Shown here in pieces: positions 7,897 to 16,384 of a DNA stretch of 51,962 nucleotides. Origin of the DNA: Bacteroidia bacterium (GTDB taxonomy: Bacteria; Bacteroidota; Bacteroidia; Bacteroidales; Azobacteroidaceae); the NCBI GenBank assembly GCA_025996865.1, contig BNTV01000019.1, forward strand, positions 1-51,962. Reading direction: 5' to 3'. Position 1 is the stretch's first letter. Each line of letters starts with the position of its first letter. A program made the translations under genes and the position numbers. The notes below the pieces were generated by a model, which did no database searches, had not been told where the DNA came from, and worked only from the letters and a program-made list of their open reading frames with translations.

Positions 7897-9906
7897 ATGA
7901 AATATACATTTACTCTTTTTTGGATAAGTATAGTATGGTTAAGTTTGATTCCAAACCTGTTTGGGCAAACTTCCGAAAAACTGGCGCCGGATAACGTCAC
8001 AATAAAAATTATCGGTACCTTATACAGCGTCAATTATGATAATGGTCTGTCGTCTATTAGCGTCAATACCAAATCCAATGTGTTCGATGGAAATCTGAAT
8101 ACCTTTTTTGCCTCTTACGATCGCTCCTATACCTGGGTAGGTTTGGATTTGGGCGATCCGCACGTTATCACGAAAATCAAATATGCTCCCCGCCCCAACT
8201 TCGGCGTTCGGTTGCAACTGGGCGTTTTTGAGGGGGCCAATCTGGCGGATTTTTCCGACGCCATTCCTTTTTATATGATTACAGATGTCCCGAAGGAAGG
8301 ACAATTGACGGAAAAAACCGTTGCCAACTCGCGCGGATTCCGCTACGTGCGCTACATTAGCCCTTCCGATGTAAGATGCAACATTGCCGAGCTGGAATTT
8401 TACGGTTATAAAAGCGCCGGAAACGATTCGCAATTAACGCAAATCGCAAATATTCCCGACGTCATTGTTCATACGGAAAACAATCGGGAAATCAACAGCA
8501 AGGAAATTTATGTAAACGGGACGGTTACTTTTATTTCAAAAGACGGAACCGATATTTTTACTTCCAAAATGGAAATCCGGGGACGAGGCAATGCCAGTTG
8601 GGGTTTTGAAAAAAAGCCTTACCGGATTAAACTGGAAAGCAAAGCCAAAGTATTGGAACATCCAGCTGAAGCCCGCAACTGGACATTGATAAGCAATCAT
8701 GGAGACAAAACACTGATACGCAACCTTTTGGCTTTCGACATCAGTCAGCGGCTGCGAATGCCTTATACGCCCGCCGGCCGGTTGGTAAATCTTTATCTGA
8801 ACGGCGAATACAAGGGTTGCTATCAATTTTGCGATCACATTGATGTAAGAAAAGAAAGAGTGAACATCAAAGAAATGAAACCAACCGATATAGCAGGGGA
8901 TGCGCTTACGGGCGGTTACCATATAGAAGTTGATGCTTATGCCGATCAGGAAAAATCATGGTTCAAATCGAACCGTCAGACGCCGGTGACCATTAAATCG
9001 CCCGACAGCGACGAAATTGTTTCCCAACAAACCAATTACATTGTTTCTCAATTTAACCGCTTGGAAGCAGCCATTTTTGCTTCCAATTATACGGATACGG
9101 ATGAGGGATTCAGGAAATACATGGATACGGAAACATTTGTTAAACATTTCATCGTCGGCGAATTAAGCGGGAATACAGATACTTATTGGAGCGTTCACAT
9201 GTACAAACAGCGAGGTGACGAAAAATTCTACTACGGTCCGGTTTGGGATTACGATTTAGCCTTTGAGAACGACGACCGAACCTATCCGGTCAATAATCAC
9301 AAAGACTGGATATTCAGGGACGGCGGCAGTACGGCCAACGGAATGCGTGAATTTGTCAGTCGCTTGCTTTCCGACAGCCGCCTTTATGACGAATTGCGTA
9401 CAACCTGGTCGAATTTCCGCGATTGGGGAATTATTTCCGAGACAGCCCTGTTGAGCGTCGTGGATAAATATGCCGTCGAAATATACGATTCGCAGGAATT
9501 GAATTTTATCCGGTGGAAAATTCGCAATGAATGGGTACACCAGATGTGGGGACGAAGCACTACCTATCAAGGTGATGTGGACATTGTCAAGAATTATATC
9601 GCCGCCCGGATTCGATGGATGGATCAAAAACTGAATTATGTTCCCGACCCAAACAATCAAAATCCGTATGAAACAGGTATTTCCGGTCTTCAAGAGCCGA
9701 TTGCCTGGTGTACCTCGCCTGGTTACATTCATATTTCCCATATCCATGAACCGGCGCGAGTTGAGATTTTTTCCATAACAGGACAAACAATATACAGGCA
9801 AACGGCTACCGGTGATGTATCCGTTCCCGTCCGAAGCGGCGTATATATTCTGCGGATTTCGGACAAGAATAATGCGGTGAAAACGCTGAAATGCCGGGTC
9901 GATTAA
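7897..9906 (+). CDS. CotH kinase-family protein with discoidin-like domain and T9SS sorting domain
   Basis: A 669-residue secreted protein. After a signal peptide (about 1-23) comes a beta-sandwich resembling an F5/8 type C domain (about 30-170, FDGNLNTFFASYDRSYTWVG). A CotH domain follows (about 210-520) with MEIRGRGNASWGFEKKPYRI, GCYQFCDHIDVRKERV and VWDYDLAFEND; CotH proteins have an atypical protein-kinase fold. The last about 75 residues (ARVEIFSITGQTIY, VRSGVYILRI, KTLKCRVD) match a type A type IX secretion sorting domain, so it is probably exported through T9SS and anchored at the surface. Its targets are unknown. Confidence 0.85.
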   Translation: MKYTFTLFWISIVWLSLIPNLFGQTSEKLAPDNVTIKIIGTLYSVNYDNGLSSISVNTKSNVFDGNLNTFFASYDRSYTWVGLDLGDPHVITKIKYAPRPNFGVRLQLGVFEGANLADFSDAIPFYMITDVPKEGQLTEKTVANSRGFRYVRYISPSDVRCNIAELEFYGYKSAGNDSQLTQIANIPDVIVHTENNREINSKEIYVNGTVTFISKDGTDIFTSKMEIRGRGNASWGFEKKPYRIKLESKAKVLEHPAEARNWTLISNHGDKTLIRNLLAFDISQRLRMPYTPAGRLVNLYLNGEYKGCYQFCDHIDVRKERVNIKEMKPTDIAGDALTGGYHIEVDAYADQEKSWFKSNRQTPVTIKSPDSDEIVSQQTNYIVSQFNRLEAAIFASNYTDTDEGFRKYMDTETFVKHFIVGELSGNTDTYWSVHMYKQRGDEKFYYGPVWDYDLAFENDDRTYPVNNHKDWIFRDGGSTANGMREFVSRLLSDSRLYDELRTTWSNFRDWGIISETALLSVVDKYAVEIYDSQELNFIRWKIRNEWVHQMWGRSTTYQGDVDIVKNYIAARIRWMDQKLNYVPDPNNQNPYETGISGLQEPIAWCTSPGYIHISHIHEPARVEIFSITGQTIYRQTATGDVSVPVRSGVYILRISDKNNAVKTLKCRVD

Positions 9907-9911
9907 GAATT

Positions 9912-11249
9912 TTAATTCAATATCAACTCCAACACCGGAATTTCATAATTGGGTTTAAACACCGGAAGGCTTAAATTCACATCATTCCCGTTTTCCTGAA
10001 ATCTGATTTCCGAGCCATCATGCAGGAATTGAGCATATTTCACCTTTCCCTTGTAATCCGGCAAGCGGAGATTTTGCAAAGGATAATCCAGCAAATGAAT
10101 GTAAAGCCTGTTGGTTGTGGGATTATAGGTCAAAACGCCGGAAGCGGGCGTCTTAAAGTTTTCGGGCGCTTCCGTACAACCGTAAATCGAACGGCTGTTG
10201 TGTTTCATCCATTTGCCCATGTTCGCCAATGCCTGATCGGCGCGGGAATCAAAATCTCCGCGGGCTGTCGGGCCAACGTTCAGTAACAAGTTTCCACCTT
10301 TGCTAACGGTTTCAATCAGTAAACCCAGCAGTTGCTTCGTGTCTTTCCAACTCATTTCATCCCGGTAGTAGCCCCAGGAACCGCTGAAAGTCTGGCAGGT
10401 TTCCCATGCAAATTTTTTGCCGTATCGTTCGGGCCATTTGTCCACTTTGTATTGTTCGGGCGTCACGAAATCCTGTCCGTCTTCGTAATCTCCCAAGTCC
10501 AAGCGGTCATCGACGATGATTCCGGGTTGGAGTTTGCGTATCAGTGCCAATAAATCTTTGGAGTTCCAGTCTTCATGGCCTTTGCCGTATTCGCCCGGAT
10601 AGGAAAAGTCGAGCCAGATAATATCAATTTTTCCGTAATTGGTCAACAGTTCCCGCACTTGACCGTGAAGATATTTGCGATAGACATTCATGTCGCGGCC
10701 TTTGTTCAGTTCTGCGTAATTGGCGGGATTATCCTGGCGTTGCGAATGAACCCTGTCAACCGTGAAATCCGGGTGATGCCAATCAATCAACGAATAATAA
10801 AAGCCGACCTTCAATCCTTCGGCGCGGAAAGCATCCACAAACTCACGGATTAAGTCGCGTTTGAAGGGCGTGTTGGTCGCTTTGTAATCCGTTAATTTTG
10901 AATCAAATAAACAAAAACCTTCGTGGTGTTTCGTTGTAATGACGGCATATTTCATGCCCGCTTCCTTGGCTTTCTTCGCCCATTCCCTGGCGTCGTACAA
11001 ATCGGGATTGAATAAATCGAAATACTTTTGATAAGCTTCATTCGTAGTGCGCTCAAAGTTTTTCACCCATTCGTGGCGACCGGGCAAAGCGTAAAGCCCA
11101 AAGTGGATAAACATGCCGAACCGGTCATTGGTCCACCAAGCCAGTCTCTCCTTTTTTTGTTCATCGGTTTCATTGCCTAATTTCTTGTTTTGAGCAACGG
11201 CCGGAAGCATTATTAAAATGCTGATTGCGAGAATTAAAATTTTCTTCAT
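9912..11249 (-). CDS. Alpha-L-fucosidase (GH29)
   Basis: A 445-residue glycoside hydrolase with a signal peptide (ILAISILIMLPAVAQ). GH29 landmarks include WWTNDRFGMFIHFGLYALPG near the N-terminus, YAVITTKHHEGFCLFDS, GFYYSLIDWHHPDF and IDIIWLDFSYPG, which contains the likely Asp nucleophile. The C-terminal beta-sandwich is short. It is predicted to release alpha-linked fucose from glycans in the periplasm or at the surface. It converges with the CotH gene (5-base gap) and has its own -7 box (11273-11280). The neighbouring TonB receptor may be functionally linked, but that is inference. Confidence 0.88.
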   Translation of the reverse strand: MKKILILAISILIMLPAVAQNKKLGNETDEQKKERLAWWTNDRFGMFIHFGLYALPGRHEWVKNFERTTNEAYQKYFDLFNPDLYDAREWAKKAKEAGMKYAVITTKHHEGFCLFDSKLTDYKATNTPFKRDLIREFVDAFRAEGLKVGFYYSLIDWHHPDFTVDRVHSQRQDNPANYAELNKGRDMNVYRKYLHGQVRELLTNYGKIDIIWLDFSYPGEYGKGHEDWNSKDLLALIRKLQPGIIVDDRLDLGDYEDGQDFVTPEQYKVDKWPERYGKKFAWETCQTFSGSWGYYRDEMSWKDTKQLLGLLIETVSKGGNLLLNVGPTARGDFDSRADQALANMGKWMKHNSRSIYGCTEAPENFKTPASGVLTYNPTTNRLYIHLLDYPLQNLRLPDYKGKVKYAQFLHDGSEIRFQENGNDVNLSLPVFKPNYEIPVLELILN

Positions 11250-11272
11250 GATATTATGTTTTTGATGTTTTG

Positions 11273-11280
11273 CAAAGATA
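11273..11280 (-). promoter_or_regulatory. -7 promoter box for the GH29 gene
   Basis: Minus-strand TATCTTTG matches TAnnTTTG, about 24 bases before the GH29 start codon. Confidence 0.6.
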
Positions 11281-11301
11281 CAAATAATTTTTTAAAGGGA
11301 A

Positions 11302-13320
11302 TTAAATATATAACTGTATTCCTCCTATCACCCACATTCCCGGCTGTGGAACGCTGCCCAAGTCGAAATAATAGGTATCAAACAAATTGTTGATATTCAG
11401 GAACAGATTGATGCTGTTGATTTTCCAGTTGAATTTTACATCCAAAACAGAAAACGGTTTGTAAGCCGTTTCAACGCCGTTCGCTTGGGTATTCCCATAT
11501 TTTGTATAACTTCCGGCTCTGTCCTGCCAACGGAATTGCCAGTCGGCGCTCAGGTTTTTATAAACCGGATGAGAAAGTCCGGCTGTGAATTTATGTTTCA
11601 GATAATCCATTACATAGTTGGAAATCAGTCCGCTTGCATCTTTGCTCTGGTGCATGAACACATAACCTAAACTGAGGCGCGTAGCAGGAATTTTCGGAAA
11701 AAGCCTTGATAGATTCAGAACAAAGTTGGTTTCAAAACCCACTTTATCCAAATTGGTCAGATTGTGCGATTCCCACAACGAATCGGGATGTTGTTTCACC
11801 CAGTCAATCAAGTTGATGCCTTTCATGTAAAATCCATTAGCCGACGCGCTGATTGCAGGATGAACGTATCTCAATCCCAATTCGAATGAAGCGGATTTCT
11901 CGGGACAGACATCGGAATTTCCTTTGTGTGTCCGGCCTTTGTAGTATAAATCGGTAAAAGTAGGCATCCGGGTGGCATTGTTCCATGAAGCGAAAATCTT
12001 CCAATTGGACGTGAGCCAATAAGCCGCATTGATACTTGGATACAAACCCGCATTATCAGGGAAATTCGTGTTGTAATTAGCTAATAAACCGAGACTTATT
12101 GTGAATTGGTCGAGGATGAAATTGTGTTCGAGAAAAGCGGAAAGATTGGTTCGATTGTCTGTCAGCTGATAAGGCTTGCGATTTAAAAGGCTGTCTTTCC
12201 CCAGATTACTGCTGATAATTCCTTCATTGCGGACTTCCCCGCCGAAATTGGTAATTCCGGCCCGCCATTTGTATTGTGCATTCAGATTGAATCCGAATAC
12301 ATCCGTGCGATGGAAATTTTCGCCGGTTGATTGATTTTTAATCAATTGGTAATGGTCGAAATGCCGGTTCCAGTAAAGTTGGGGCGTCAGTTTCAACTTT
12401 GTTCCGGTCGAAGCTTTGACGGCAGCAAACAAAGCGCGGCTTTCGTCATATTGATCGGGATAAGCGGCCGAATAAAAAGTATTGGCTCCATATTTTTTAT
12501 CGTTCAATCCCAATTGAAAATCCAAATAAGAATCGTTGTTTATAGTGAGATTACTTTGCCACAGGCTGTTAATTATTTGATAGTCGCTATTGTCGATATA
12601 CCCTTCGGAAGAAGCGTATCCGGCCGAGAGGCTGTGATTGGAATTTCCGGTTTTTACGGCTTCCCGCGCATTGACTTCAAAAAGTTTGTGCATGCCGGCT
12701 TTGGCTTCCAAAGAAAGTCCCGTGTCGGAATTTTTTTTAGTTACGATATTAATTCCGCCCGAAAAAGCGCCTGCGCCATACAAAAGGGAAGTAGGACCCT
12801 GAATGATTTCAATATGTTCGATGTCGGAAAGATTAATGGGAAGGTCGAGATTGTAATGACCGGTCTGTGGATTGGTGAGGTTAACTCCATTGAGAAGAAT
12901 GGCTGTTTGTTCGAAGGTGCCGCCGCGCACCGCGATGCCCGATAAAACCCCGTTGGGTCCCCGTTGGCGGACATCTAAGCCAACGATGCTTTTCAATAAG
13001 TCGGAAACGCTTTCGACAGGCTGTCGCGCAATTTCATCACTTGTGATAATCGTCACTAACTTAGCGGTTTGATTCATCGTTAACTCCGCTTTGGAACCCA
13101 TTACAATCAACTCTTCCAATTCTTGACCGGGAATCGAATCCCTGACGGCTGAAATCTGACTTTGAGCGGCCGTTTCGGTTGTAGCAGCGAATGTCAGCAT
13201 ACAACCGGCAATCACTCCTGTGTTAATCACTTTATGCAGGCTGTTGAATACTGCATAATTCTTGCGGGCAAATCGCCGGAAACGAAATGCCTGCGTTAGT
13301 TTGAAATTCTTTTGTTTCAT
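11302..13320 (-). CDS. TonB-dependent outer-membrane receptor (BtuB-like)
   Basis: A 672-residue receptor. A long N-terminal signal region (to about residue 53, ending TETAAQSQ) is typical of Bacteroidales. The plug domain follows (TKLVTIITSDEIARQ-like segment, SDLLKSIVGLDVRQRG, IAVRGGTFEQTAILLNGVNL, IEIIQGPTSLLYGAGAFSGG), then a 22-strand barrel ending in aromatic-rich strands (LFLNINNLFDTYYFD). Such proteins import ligands such as vitamin B12, siderophores or glycans with TonB energy. No cobalamin riboswitch is recognisable upstream; instead the gene carries leader element D and a -7 box. The start ATGAAA at 13320 is the conserved second ATG of that leader. Confidence 0.88.
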   Translation of the reverse strand: MKQKNFKLTQAFRFRRFARKNYAVFNSLHKVINTGVIAGCMLTFAATTETAAQSQISAVRDSIPGQELEELIVMGSKAELTMNQTAKLVTIITSDEIARQPVESVSDLLKSIVGLDVRQRGPNGVLSGIAVRGGTFEQTAILLNGVNLTNPQTGHYNLDLPINLSDIEHIEIIQGPTSLLYGAGAFSGGINIVTKKNSDTGLSLEAKAGMHKLFEVNAREAVKTGNSNHSLSAGYASSEGYIDNSDYQIINSLWQSNLTINNDSYLDFQLGLNDKKYGANTFYSAAYPDQYDESRALFAAVKASTGTKLKLTPQLYWNRHFDHYQLIKNQSTGENFHRTDVFGFNLNAQYKWRAGITNFGGEVRNEGIISSNLGKDSLLNRKPYQLTDNRTNLSAFLEHNFILDQFTISLGLLANYNTNFPDNAGLYPSINAAYWLTSNWKIFASWNNATRMPTFTDLYYKGRTHKGNSDVCPEKSASFELGLRYVHPAISASANGFYMKGINLIDWVKQHPDSLWESHNLTNLDKVGFETNFVLNLSRLFPKIPATRLSLGYVFMHQSKDASGLISNYVMDYLKHKFTAGLSHPVYKNLSADWQFRWQDRAGSYTKYGNTQANGVETAYKPFSVLDVKFNWKINSINLFLNINNLFDTYYFDLGSVPQPGMWVIGGIQLYI

Positions 13321-13403
13321 ACGTAATAATTTGTTTTTTAATAGTTGTATGGAACCGGTGCATCTTCATCTGTTTGGATGATTTTTTATCATACCGGTTT
13401 CAT
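13321..13403 (-). promoter_or_regulatory. Leader element D (5'-UTR hairpin with MKPV mini-ORF)
   Basis: The copy of the leader family before the TonB receptor. It begins ATGAAACCGGTATGA (mini-ORF M-K-P-V-stop). The outer stem is AACCGGT/ACCGGTT, the inner hairpin CATC-CAAACA-GATG. It then runs through an A-rich spacer (AAAAAACAAATTATTACGT) to the receptor start ATGAAA. A -7 box lies 25 bases upstream, so the element would form most of the 5' UTR. It is most similar to element E. Confidence 0.72.
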
Positions 13404-13427
13404 AAAATAATAATTTGAAAATTTTCG

Positions 13428-13435
13428 CAAAGGTA
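13428..13435 (-). promoter_or_regulatory. -7 promoter box for leader D / TonB receptor
   Basis: Minus-strand TACCTTTG fits TAnnTTTG exactly and lies just upstream of leader element D. Confidence 0.65.
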
Positions 13436-13484
13436 GCATAAAATCAGAAATTCCATGCGTGTAAAATAAAAAATCAAAAGTTTT

Positions 13485-13670
13485 TCAGATGAAGGTTTTT
13501 TTTATCACATCAATACTCCTTTTGAGGGTTGTGTTTTCTTCGTGATATTTCATAGCTTTTTCCTTCCATTTCTCACGTCCATCTATTACTTCCACTAACC
13601 GGGCTTTTAGTGCCTTGTTCTCTAATCTGCGTCTTAAAGCCAAGCCTTTCCAATAATTCTCGTCTTGCAT
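13485..13670 (-). CDS. Small basic coiled-coil protein, function unknown
   Basis: A possible 61-residue protein, highly charged and helical (NKALKARLVEVIDGREKWKE, then KYHEENTTLKRSID). I do not recognise a characterised family. The pattern of basic heptads ending in REKWKEKA resembles the N-terminal coiled coil of some transposases, so it could be a remnant of a mobile element or a genuine small gene. It is flanked by leader D on one side and a strong hairpin (13755-13819) on the other. Coding status is uncertain. Confidence 0.4.
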   Translation of the reverse strand: MQDENYWKGLALRRRLENKALKARLVEVIDGREKWKEKAMKYHEENTTLKRSIDVIKKTFI

Positions 13671-13754
13671 AATTTCTTTATTTGTAACGGTGAATTTTGC
13701 CTGAAAAGATAATTAAATTTATTTAATGGATGGTGCTTTTTAAGGCAAACGCAT

Positions 13755-13819
13755 CTTAATTCGTGTTAAATTACTATGCTCATAGCTCTCGTAGAGAGCA
13801 TATTTTAACACGAATTAAG
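13755..13819. repeat. Long perfect inverted repeat / hairpin
   Basis: Perfect 16-bp arms (CTTAATTCGTGTTAAA at 13755-13770 and its complement at 13804-13819) enclose a second palindromic core (TATGCTC ... GAGCATA, and GCTCTC-GTA-GAGAGC). As RNA this folds almost end to end. It has no U-tract of terminator type. It sits alone in the 242-base gap between the small coiled-coil ORF and tsaC, where I see nothing else. Confidence 0.8.
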
Positions 13820-13912
13820 GTTTTCCCTGAAAAAAAAATATAAATCTATTTATTGCTACTAAAGTTGTTTTGTTTTTTAAATTTAGGTAAAAATAAGGTT
13901 CTGTTTTAATGA

Positions 13913-14521
13913 TTATTCCAGCAACATCCCTTTCCCCTGCCGCACAATCTCAATTTCATCCCCCGTGCAATTGACAATCGTGGAAGGCTCCAGTCCTCCG
14001 CAGCCTCCGTCCACCACCATATCGACCTTGTCGCCGTATTCTTCGTGAATCAGTTCGGGGTCGGTGCAGTATTCCATAATATCGTCTTTTTCGCGCACGG
14101 AAGTAGTCAGCATGGGATTTCCTAATTCGCTGACTAATTTCAAGGTAATGGCATTATCGGGAACGCGGATTCCTACTTCTTTCCGGTTTTTATAAATCTT
14201 TGGCAGACTGGTTGTTGCATTGAGAATGAAAGTAAAAGGTCCGGGCAGATTGCGTTTCATCAATTTAAATACGGAATTGTTGACTTTGGCGTATTCGCTG
14301 ATATTGCTCAAATCCGGACAGATAATCGAAAGATTGCTTTTCTGCGGATTAATTCCTTTGATTTTACAGATTTTCTCCACCGCTCTGACGTTTAGAGCGT
14401 CGCAACCCATGGCATAAACCGTATCGGTGGGATAGATGATTATTCCACCGTTACGAAGCAATTCGACAATTCGTAATACCTCTTTTGGATTTGTTTCTTT
14501 TTCGTAAAGTTTTACTAACAT
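13913..14521 (-). CDS. tsaC: L-threonylcarbamoyladenylate synthase (Sua5/YciO/YrdC family)
   Basis: A 202-residue YrdC-domain protein that makes threonylcarbamoyl-AMP from threonine, bicarbonate and ATP for t6A37 tRNA modification. Motifs include GGIIIYPTDTVYAMGCDALN (about 30-49), KGINPQKSNLSIICPDLSNI, LPGPFTFIL (about 92-100) and KEVGIRVPDNAI, with MLTTSVREKDD near the C-terminus. The longer Sua5 C-terminal domain is absent, so this is the short TsaC/YciO form. YciO-type paralogues differ in activity, and the KSN (rather than KRP) motif leaves that open. Confidence 0.85.
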   Translation of the reverse strand: MLVKLYEKETNPKEVLRIVELLRNGGIIIYPTDTVYAMGCDALNVRAVEKICKIKGINPQKSNLSIICPDLSNISEYAKVNNSVFKLMKRNLPGPFTFILNATTSLPKIYKNRKEVGIRVPDNAITLKLVSELGNPMLTTSVREKDDIMEYCTDPELIHEEYGDKVDMVVDGGCGGLEPSTIVNCTGDEIEIVRQGKGMLLE

Positions 14522-14531
14522 ATTTTTCTCG

Positions 14532-15257
14532 TCATGCAGGCATTGCCTGATATATTTTTCCGTTAATAAGTTTTCCGTTAACGTATTTATTTCTTTTTAC
14601 TCCATCACTTCCCCAAGTTCCCCATTGTTTAAAGAAAAATGCTGAACCTTGTATTTCTGTTTGCCTTTTAATTGACAAAACCCATTCTTCTTTCATTGGT
14701 CGGGCGCTTGTTCCGCTTTCCCCGCCAACAATTACCCAGTCTATATTTTCGAGATTCAATTCTCCTAAATCTTCTAACAGAGGCTCGCAAGACAAGAAGC
14801 GAACAGATGCGTTCAAATCGCGTAAAAAGTCAATTCGCCCTTTTTCGGATTGATTTTCTACGGTAGCACCTAACCAAACATTTTCAGGAATCGGATGGTT
14901 TTGAAAATATTCAGCCATACGATCCGCCCTCTTGGTGAGTAACTGATATCTATGATGTGGAGTAAGTTTTATGACTGCAATGACTTTATTTATAAATTCA
15001 TCGGGAACATTTTTGTGAAATAAATCACTCATTGAACATACAAAAATAGTATGAGGTAATTTCCACGACAAAGGTTCACTTAAAACATCTTCATGCAAAG
15101 TTAATTGAAATCCGTTTTTATACTTATTTTGTCCCATCGCTTGAAGACGTCGAGCCATCACTTCGGCATAGCAATTTACGCAACCTGCCGAAATTTTTGA
15201 ACAACCTGTGACAGGATTCCAAGTCTTATCAGTCCATTCGATTTTTGTTGTTTTCAT
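14532..15257 (-). CDS. DUF5131 (phage Gp37/Gp68-like) three-cysteine protein
   Basis: A 241-residue protein of the DUF5131 / Gp37-Gp68 family. The N-terminus KIEWTDKTWNPVTGCSKIS then AGCVNCYAE shows the three-cysteine motif C-x6-C-x2-C that names the family and suggests a metal or Fe-S site. Other family landmarks are IFVCSMSDLFH, YQLLTKRADRM, NVWLGATVENQ and IVGGESGTSARPM. The gene overlaps the end of the TcmP gene by 29 bases, so the two are translationally coupled. The start MKTTKIEW (15257) is preferred; an in-frame ATG at 15266 adds three residues. The biochemical role is unknown. Confidence 0.85.
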   Translation of the reverse strand: MKTTKIEWTDKTWNPVTGCSKISAGCVNCYAEVMARRLQAMGQNKYKNGFQLTLHEDVLSEPLSWKLPHTIFVCSMSDLFHKNVPDEFINKVIAVIKLTPHHRYQLLTKRADRMAEYFQNHPIPENVWLGATVENQSEKGRIDFLRDLNASVRFLSCEPLLEDLGELNLENIDWVIVGGESGTSARPMKEEWVLSIKRQTEIQGSAFFFKQWGTWGSDGVKRNKYVNGKLINGKIYQAMPA

Positions 15258-16362
15258 TGCTTTCAATTATTTCAAAATTGACAATTCGATTATTCTTATA
15301 TACTTGTTCATAGTTGATTAATGGTGATTTTTCCGGATAATAGATCAGTCCTTCTTTTTTCATCTTTTTAATTTCGTTGACGGCATGTAAGCCGATATGT
15401 CCCTGCCTTAATGTAAAATCAAAGACATCTTTGTTGTTTTTGATTGTCTTATCTAAAATATTTTGACGTAAAGATAAAGAAAATTTCTCTATTTTCGTTG
15501 GTTTTTTTCCTTCAAATATGTCTAATTGGCTTTTGTTAATATCATCGTCTATGTCAAAATTTGCTTCTCCATTGATATTATTCTTTTCCCATGCTGTTTT
15601 CAGAAATTTATCAACCGCCCTCGGGTCACTTGCTCCGAAAATAATTCCATATACATTAGTCCCTTTTTTAATAGTAAACGGATACAATAATGTTTTCGTA
15701 TCTTTTGGTAACTTTTCTCGAAGTTGCTCCAAAATGCTTTTATGGATATACTTATATGGATTTTGTCTTGCACGGCTAATATCAATAGTAATATTTCCCT
15801 GAAAAGCTTGCGTTTCACCAAATCGTATAAAATAAGACGAAGATAGAAAATAGAGAAAATCGGTTATCTTTGATTTTTCCAATGCTAAAAAATATTCATT
15901 AGATAAAAATTTCATGCCATTTTGGTCTAAATAAACCAATGAAGGATATTTTTGTATAGTAGATAGTGTTTTGGGAAATAAATCTGCAAAATCGGCATTG
16001 CGAAAATGGATTTTTATTTCTGCTCTTCCCAAATCCGTATTTTCAGACAAAAAACAATTACAAGATTCTTTCAAAAGCTGATATTTATTTTTATCATATT
16101 CATTGAAACAAACATTTATTTGTGTTTTTCGTTCGATAATATTCCCTATCTGATTCTTTATCTGACTTAAAATCCGAATGGGACTACCTGCAATCCCTTT
16201 TTTATCATAACCGGTTCCGGCAAAAAAATCAAAAATCCATATTTCCTTGTACCCACTCATAACAAAAGTCGGTATCCATTCCTTTGCGTAATTTTCAAAG
16301 ATCTCCAATTTTGTTATAGTGCCTTCGTCAAAGGGTTTATCGTGTAAATCTTTTTGTGGCAT
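15229..16362 (-). CDS. tcmP: Three-Cys-motif partner protein (TcmP)
   Basis: A 377-residue TcmP-family protein. The N-terminus (DEGTITKLEIFENYAKEWIP, then IWIFDFFAGTGYDKKGIAGS) has the glycine-rich loop of a Rossmann-like methyltransferase fold, FDFFAGTG resembling a SAM-binding motif I. It is almost always encoded beside a DUF5131 three-Cys protein, as here, and the pair behaves as one unit, with a 29-base overlap of the reading frames. Known family members occur on phages and in accessory regions. A role in nucleic-acid modification or conflict is inference. The codon use looks more AT-rich than that of flanking genes. Confidence 0.82.
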   Translation of the reverse strand: MPQKDLHDKPFDEGTITKLEIFENYAKEWIPTFVMSGYKEIWIFDFFAGTGYDKKGIAGSPIRILSQIKNQIGNIIERKTQINVCFNEYDKNKYQLLKESCNCFLSENTDLGRAEIKIHFRNADFADLFPKTLSTIQKYPSLVYLDQNGMKFLSNEYFLALEKSKITDFLYFLSSSYFIRFGETQAFQGNITIDISRARQNPYKYIHKSILEQLREKLPKDTKTLLYPFTIKKGTNVYGIIFGASDPRAVDKFLKTAWEKNNINGEANFDIDDDINKSQLDIFEGKKPTKIEKFSLSLRQNILDKTIKNNKDVFDFTLRQGHIGLHAVNEIKKMKKEGLIYYPEKSPLINYEQVYKNNRIVNFEIIESNENNKNRMD

Positions 16363-16384
16363 AAATTATTTTTTTCATTTGGAA

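Noticed and set aside
8020..9801. Several minus-strand ORFs opposite the CotH gene
   Set aside because: Shadows of one continuous, well-supported CotH/T9SS coding region.
13321..13450. Cobalamin riboswitch before the BtuB-like receptor
   Set aside because: The leader lacks the B12-box GCCACTG and the other conserved blocks, and it is short. Its sequence instead matches the five-copy leader family.
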